A DNA stretch of 33,851 nt. Origin: an uncultured Bacteroidales bacterium. GTDB lineage: Bacteria > Bacteroidota > Bacteroidia > Bacteroidales > Muribaculaceae. The translations under genes and the position numbers were made by a program. Below are positions 30,477-33,851 of this stretch, one piece after another. The notes beneath the pieces were generated by a model that searched no databases, had not been told where the DNA came from, and saw only the letters and a list, made by a program, of their open reading frames with translations. The first letter of the stretch is position 1; each line of letters starts with the position of its first letter. The stretch spans positions 1 through 33,851 of the forward strand of contig CACWNQ010000022.1 of the NCBI GenBank assembly GCA_902762385.1, given 5' to 3'.

Positions 30477-31919
30477 CTAACCGAACAGCTTGATTTTCAA
30501 GGCACGGGCAGCATGAGTAAATTCGCTCCAGCTGGTGAATCGGCGCAACTGCTTCGACATAAAGCCCCACGACAAGAAATAACTGATGTTGTTCTTGAAG
30601 AGTATCTTCTCCATTTCATGCGACGAAATGTTAGGCAAGTTCAAGATTGATTCTCGCTGAACATCGGTGGGCACATAGTCGGGAGTCGACAGCCAGTTGT
30701 TCTCCTTGCACAGCTTGTAGAACTCTGTGCCTGGGAATGGCGACACTATGTTGAACATCACCTGGTCGACCTTCAATTTCTTGGCCTCCTTCAGGGTGTG
30801 GCGCAGTGTCTCCTTGGTCTCGAGAGGACTGCTGCCTATGAGCACGTTCAACTTCACAGGCACTTTATATTTCTTCAGCAAGTGGATTGCTTCATAAATC
30901 TGCTCGGTAGTGATGCCCTTGCGCACATACTTGAGAATCTCGTCGTTAAACGACTCCACACCCAGGTCCACATAGCAGCAACCACTCTCACCCAGCATCT
31001 TGGCAATGGGCTCGGTAATGGCGTCGACACGGGCCTGACAGCCCCATAGCATGCCATATTTCTTCATGATATCGCACATCAGGCGAGTGCGCTCCTCGTT
31101 CCATATGAAGTTGTCGTCCATGAAGCCTATTGCCTTGTAGCCCTGCTCATGAAGCATAGCCATTTCACGGTCTACACTCTCGGCAGTGCGATAGGAGATA
31201 GTGGGTTTGCGGCCTGTGAAGCGCTTGTTCTCAATCTCTCTTGCAAAGGTCAACGAACTTGGCACACAGTATATGCAGTGATAGGGGCAGTTGCGCGAAG
31301 TGAATGCTGTAGTGTAACCACTGCGTTTTATCTTGGGGTTGTGGTATTGACGGTCGGCAATGAAGTGACGAGCGGGGAATGGGAGCACATCCAGGTCAAC
31401 CATCAATGGGCGGAAACCGTTGTTCACCACCTTACCCTCGCTGTTCATCCACGAAATGCCCAGGATGTCGCTGAGCGGTTTACCCTCGTCCAGGGCATGA
31501 AGCAGTTCTACCATGGTAGCCTCTGGCTCACCACGCACAATGATGATGCGTTCGTCCACAAGGCACTTCTCAATGAAGTACGACGGACCAGGACCCATAA
31601 GGATAACTTTAGCCTCGGGACGCATCTTCAAGAGGGTGTCGATAGCAAGCATGTCACTCTCAATCGACAGGTTCACCGTCCATATGCAGTAGATGTCACT
31701 ATTGTCGCTTGCAATAAACTGCCTGAAGTCCTCCTCGCTCTTCTTGTAGAACACAAAGTCTTCATAGGTCACCTCACCAAGCTTCTCGGCCTCAACTACG
31801 CCAATCACTGTGAGTTCATAGATATTTGGAGCAAAGTACACCACCCTTGTGCAGCCTGCCGAGCGCTCAGCAGGTCGCTGTCCATCAAGTACTGGTGGCA
31901 CTAAGAAAGTAATCTTCAT
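30477..31919 (-). CDS. B12-binding-type radical SAM protein
   Basis: A 480-residue protein. The N-terminal part (about 1-140) has the fold pattern of the B12-binding domain of this class (AKVILMGPGPSYF, then RGEPEATMVELLHALDEG) though the DxHxxG motif for B12 is not seen. The radical SAM motif CPYHCIYC gives Cys211, Cys215 and Cys218 (CxxxCxxC). Then come GFMDDNFIWNEERTR and GVESFNDEILKYVRKG, typical of the class. The substrate is unknown; relatives act on lipids, hopanoids and antibiotics. Being translated with a GT2 suggests envelope glycan or lipid modification. Confidence 0.9.
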   Translation of the reverse strand: MKITFLVPPVLDGQRPAERSAGCTRVVYFAPNIYELTVIGVVEAEKLGEVTYEDFVFYKKSEEDFRQFIASDNSDIYCIWTVNLSIESDMLAIDTLLKMRPEAKVILMGPGPSYFIEKCLVDERIIIVRGEPEATMVELLHALDEGKPLSDILGISWMNSEGKVVNNGFRPLMVDLDVLPFPARHFIADRQYHNPKIKRSGYTTAFTSRNCPYHCIYCVPSSLTFAREIENKRFTGRKPTISYRTAESVDREMAMLHEQGYKAIGFMDDNFIWNEERTRLMCDIMKKYGMLWGCQARVDAITEPIAKMLGESGCCYVDLGVESFNDEILKYVRKGITTEQIYEAIHLLKKYKVPVKLNVLIGSSPLETKETLRHTLKEAKKLKVDQVMFNIVSPFPGTEFYKLCKENNWLSTPDYVPTDVQRESILNLPNISSHEMEKILFKNNISYFLSWGFMSKQLRRFTSWSEFTHAARALKIKLFG

Positions 31920-32045
31920 GTATCTAATTGCGTATTCTTTTTAGGGTAATAAAATAACTTATTAGAGATTTATTAAACTACCCTTTACTCTTTTTAAAAA
32001 ACATGTCTTTACTATAGAACGTGATTTTTTAGTTTTTCTTACATT

Positions 32046-32070
32046 ATTGTTGAAAACTTTTTTCAACAAT
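32046..32070. repeat. Perfect 11-bp inverted repeat in a divergent promoter region
   Basis: ATTGTTGAAAA-CTT-TTTTCAACAAT is a perfect 11-bp stem with a 3-nt loop between the divergent genes starting at 31919 (-) and 32169 (+). It could be an operator, since it is a symmetric site about 63 bp upstream of the barrel gene's -7 element, or a hairpin ending a short transcript. Confidence 0.6.
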
Positions 32071-32088
32071 GCATTCTCACATCCGACT

Positions 32089-32127
32089 TCTGATTTCTCA
32101 CATCTTATCTCTGATATCTGAAATCTA
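32089..32127 (+). repeat. TCTGATTTCTCACATC-type spacer tract
   Basis: TTCTGATTTCTCACATCTTA followed by TCTCTGATATCTGAAATCT: short degenerate CTGAT units directly upstream of the promoter at 32110-32140. Same style of low-complexity spacer as at 8945, 13879 and 29093, in a different register. Confidence 0.45.
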
Positions 32128-32140
32128 TTTTATACCTTTG
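32110..32140 (+). promoter_or_regulatory. Promoter of the small barrel protein gene
   Basis: TCTG (32110-32113, one mismatch to TTTG), 19 nt, TACCTTTG (32133-32140). The ATG at 32169 lies 28 nt after the -7 element. Confidence 0.65.
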
Positions 32141-32168
32141 CACCCACAATAATTTAATTTTTACGACA

Positions 32169-32753
32169 ATGAAGATCAAAACATTTATTCTCATATTGGC
32201 ACTTGCGGCCCCTATATGCAACATCAATGCACAGGAGCCTAAGCATGAAATAAGCGTTTCTTACGGTGTTTTACCTAACTCTCTATGGCTTGATGGAGTG
32301 CAGACTTTCTTCGAAGCGCTTTTTGGACAAAAAAAGGATACACGAAACTATGTCGGCCCTATTGGATTGGAGTATCATTACCGAGTGAGCCCGCTCATTG
32401 GTGTGGGTGCTGTCGCTGTCTATTCTCACCACGAAGAAGACCTTCTAAAAGATGACGCAGTGATTAGGAGTCGAAACAAAAACTACTACACCATTATGCC
32501 TAGCGTGAAGTTCAACTGGCTTCGACGCGATCACTGGGGACTCTACTCCAAGGTGGCAATTGGTGCATCACTCTTCAACCAGAAAATGAAAGAGGCCGAG
32601 ACAGGCCAGAAAACCGACGAGAATAAAGTAAACTTCAACTTCCAGGCTTCGGCTATATGTGTAGAAGCAGGTTCAGGCACAATCTATGGATTCTTCGAGG
32701 CAGGTATAGGAGAACAAGGTGTATTTTTGGGAGGCGTTAGAGCCAAATTCTAA
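32169..32753 (+). CDS. Small outer-membrane beta-barrel protein
   Basis: A 194-residue protein with a signal peptide (cleavage near INAQ|EP at about residue 22). The mature part is a run of alternating amphipathic strands (GVGAVAVYSHHEED, NYYTIMPSVKFNW, HWGLYSKVAIGASLF, GFFEAGIGEQGVFLGGVRAKF) and ends in Phe, typical of small 8-strand outer-membrane barrels. It has no OmpA domain. Its function is unknown, with a porin-like or structural role possible. Its own promoter is clear, and it is divergent from the radical SAM operon. Confidence 0.85.
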   Translation: MKIKTFILILALAAPICNINAQEPKHEISVSYGVLPNSLWLDGVQTFFEALFGQKKDTRNYVGPIGLEYHYRVSPLIGVGAVAVYSHHEEDLLKDDAVIRSRNKNYYTIMPSVKFNWLRRDHWGLYSKVAIGASLFNQKMKEAETGQKTDENKVNFNFQASAICVEAGSGTIYGFFEAGIGEQGVFLGGVRAKF

Positions 32754-32795
32754 TAACACCCTTTCACAATCCAGCCCAGTTTTCATATTCACCAT

Positions 32796-32837
32796 AAAAA
32801 AGCGGTTGATTTACCTTAATGTGTAAATCAGCCGCTT
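32796..32837 (-). terminator. Terminator of the lipocalin-like gene
   Basis: A 15-bp stem (32800-32814 with 32823-32837) around an 8-nt loop. On the minus strand it is followed by six Ts (complement of 32796-32801), with one A-C mismatch that is a U-G pair on the plus strand. It stands between the converging barrel gene (stop 32753) and lipoprotein gene (stop 32860) and may serve both. Confidence 0.75.
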
Positions 32838-32859
32838 GTAGTTTTAGATGATGTGGGAT

Positions 32860-33243
32860 TTAGCCTTTTGCCCTGTGGAGATCAGTTTCTATAGTCCCTT
32901 GTTTCATATGTAACACATCACCATCAATGGATATTATCACTGGTTCAGAATCATCCTCAATTGTCAAAATGTTACCCTTCAATGACCAGTTGAAATTCCT
33001 CACAGGTTTATTAACACCATCAATAACCGACCATGTCTTGCCAGTATGATCTGCATTAAAAAGTATATAAGCAGAATGAGGATGTGTCACTATCATTTCT
33101 CCATCTACTATGTCATATAAATCTCCAACCCATGTACCAATAAGTTCTTGTTCCAGATTTTGCTTTGGCTCGTCTTTATCGTCGCCACAAGAAGTGAGAA
33201 CGAAAGGCAGAATGATTGCCATTAATAAAAGTATCTTCTTCAT
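32860..33243 (-). CDS. Lipocalin-like lipoprotein
   Basis: A 127-residue lipoprotein: signal MKKILLLMAIILPFVLTSC with lipobox LTSC (Cys19), followed by the acidic GDDKDEP stretch common in surface or outer-membrane lipoproteins of Bacteroidetes. The body matches the short lipocalin-like pattern (ELIGTWVGDLYDI, YILFNADHTGKTW, FNWSLKGNILTIEDD). No ligand can be predicted. It is downstream of the LuxR-type gene on the same strand, with its own promoter in the 157-bp gap. Confidence 0.85.
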   Translation of the reverse strand: MKKILLLMAIILPFVLTSCGDDKDEPKQNLEQELIGTWVGDLYDIVDGEMIVTHPHSAYILFNADHTGKTWSVIDGVNKPVRNFNWSLKGNILTIEDDSEPVIISIDGDVLHMKQGTIETDLHRAKG

Positions 33244-33279
33244 AATGTTGTGATTTTATGGGTCAATAATTCTTTTGTG

Positions 33280-33310
33280 CAAATATAATATAAAAGTTGC
33301 TCTCTGCAAC
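33280..33310 (-). promoter_or_regulatory. Promoter of the lipocalin-like gene
   Basis: On the minus strand GTTG (33307-33310, near TTTG), 19 nt, then TATATTTG (33280-33287), an exact -7 match. The leader would be about 30 nt. Confidence 0.6.
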
Positions 33311-33400
33311 GGTTTTGGATAGCAAATTGTTCTTTTGCACATTTTCTTTAACACTAGTTTTCTGTCATAATCTTTATGATTGTTATTCCATAAGCAATAT

Positions 33401-33851
33401 TTATATCAGCCCCGAATTAGTGGCAAGGGTAAGGGCCTCGGTGATAGAACGAGTGCCTAGGCGTTCAAACATCACTCGCTTGTAGGTTTTAATGGTATCA
33501 ACTGAGCGATTCATCTTGTCGGCTATCTGTGCGACGGTCAGGCCTTGTGCCGAGAGTATGAGTACCTGTTTCTCTTGTGGACGCAGAGTGAGTGTTTCTC
33601 GGGTTAACCAGCGATGCTGTTCAAGTGAATATTCCCAATAGGTCGAAGCTCCTTTTTTGCGTAACTCAATGTGACCAGGTTCACTATGCGACGAGAGCGA
33701 CACCACACACATTGCAAGCCACAGCCTGCCGTCATCGGCATATGCAAATGGTGTCATTTTATGATTTATAAGAAAACGGTTTTCGCCGTCCTCAATGTGG
33801 AAGTCATAACTTATGAAAAAACCATCACGTTCTTCAAAGGGGATTTTGTTG
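33401..33851 (-). CDS. LuxR-type response regulator, 5' end outside window
   Basis: The reading frame is open from the right edge of the window to a stop at 33401, giving 149 residues of the C-terminal part. The ATG at 33757 lies inside conserved sequence (preceded by FISYDFHIEDGENRF), so it is not the real start. Seen: a PAS-like or sensor remnant with RLWLAMCVVSLSSHSEPGHI, a WEYSLEQHRW linker, and a complete LuxR HTH (LTLRPQEKQVLILSAQGLTV, AQIADKMNRSVDTIKTYKRVM, FERLGTRSITEALTLA). This is a common Bacteroidetes type of one-component regulator. The target is unknown; the lipocalin-like gene downstream is one possibility. Confidence 0.85.
   Translation of the reverse strand, partial: NKIPFEERDGFFISYDFHIEDGENRFLINHKMTPFAYADDGRLWLAMCVVSLSSHSEPGHIELRKKGASTYWEYSLEQHRWLTRETLTLRPQEKQVLILSAQGLTVAQIADKMNRSVDTIKTYKRVMFERLGTRSITEALTLATNSGLI

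Overview
The window looks like chromosome from a gut-type member of Bacteroidales, most likely Muribaculaceae or Prevotellaceae. The evidence is the recurrent Bacteroidetes promoter pattern (TTTG, about 19-20 nt, then TAnnTTTG), a complete bat (aerotolerance) operon, secreted proteins with a shared C-terminal tail typical of that group, transmembrane TPR/LuxR-type regulators, and families typical of Bacteroidota. I see no rRNA, tRNA, CRISPR array, transposase or integrase gene.

Layout. 1-814 is non-coding and repeat-rich: small hairpins, AAC-rich blocks and two copies of a 48-bp repeat, with a third copy at 1930. 815-6311 is an AT-rich accessory block on the minus strand: two secreted proteins sharing a C-terminal tail (815-1735 and 2161-4107), a beta-helix protein without a signal peptide (4190-5914), and a small secreted DUF3244-like protein (5952-6311). 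6504-12789 is a minus-strand run read in the order pdxA, nucleotidyltransferase, ATP-grasp protein, CDP-alcohol phosphatidyltransferase, HAD phosphatase, membrane-tethered TPR/LuxR regulator. The middle four enzymes form a plausible phospholipid or polar head-group pathway of unknown product; this is the best candidate for an undescribed system here.

13097-24836 is on the plus strand: a polyprenol-phosphate-type glycosyltransferase, a YitT membrane protein with a structured leader and terminator, then the aerotolerance operon (moxR, DUF58, DUF4381-like, batA, batB, batC and an in-frame batD-batE fusion), a PAP2 phosphatase and a small DNA-binding protein, closed by a terminator. 24920-28364 is a minus-strand pair, metallophosphoesterase then tex. 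It shares a back-to-back promoter region with recR, whose predicted transcript starts at or next to the start codon. A small basic protein follows recR and overlaps tail-to-tail a minus-strand operon of B12-binding-type radical SAM protein, GT2 glycosyltransferase and DUF3307 membrane protein (29279-31919). The right end holds a small outer-membrane barrel protein, a lipocalin-like lipoprotein and a LuxR-type regulator cut by the window edge.

Together the core genes are largely about the cell envelope: lipid head groups, polyprenol-linked sugars, PAP2 recycling, the membrane-bound Bat complex and a glycosyltransferase/radical SAM operon. All functional statements come from reading motifs by eye; no database search was run.
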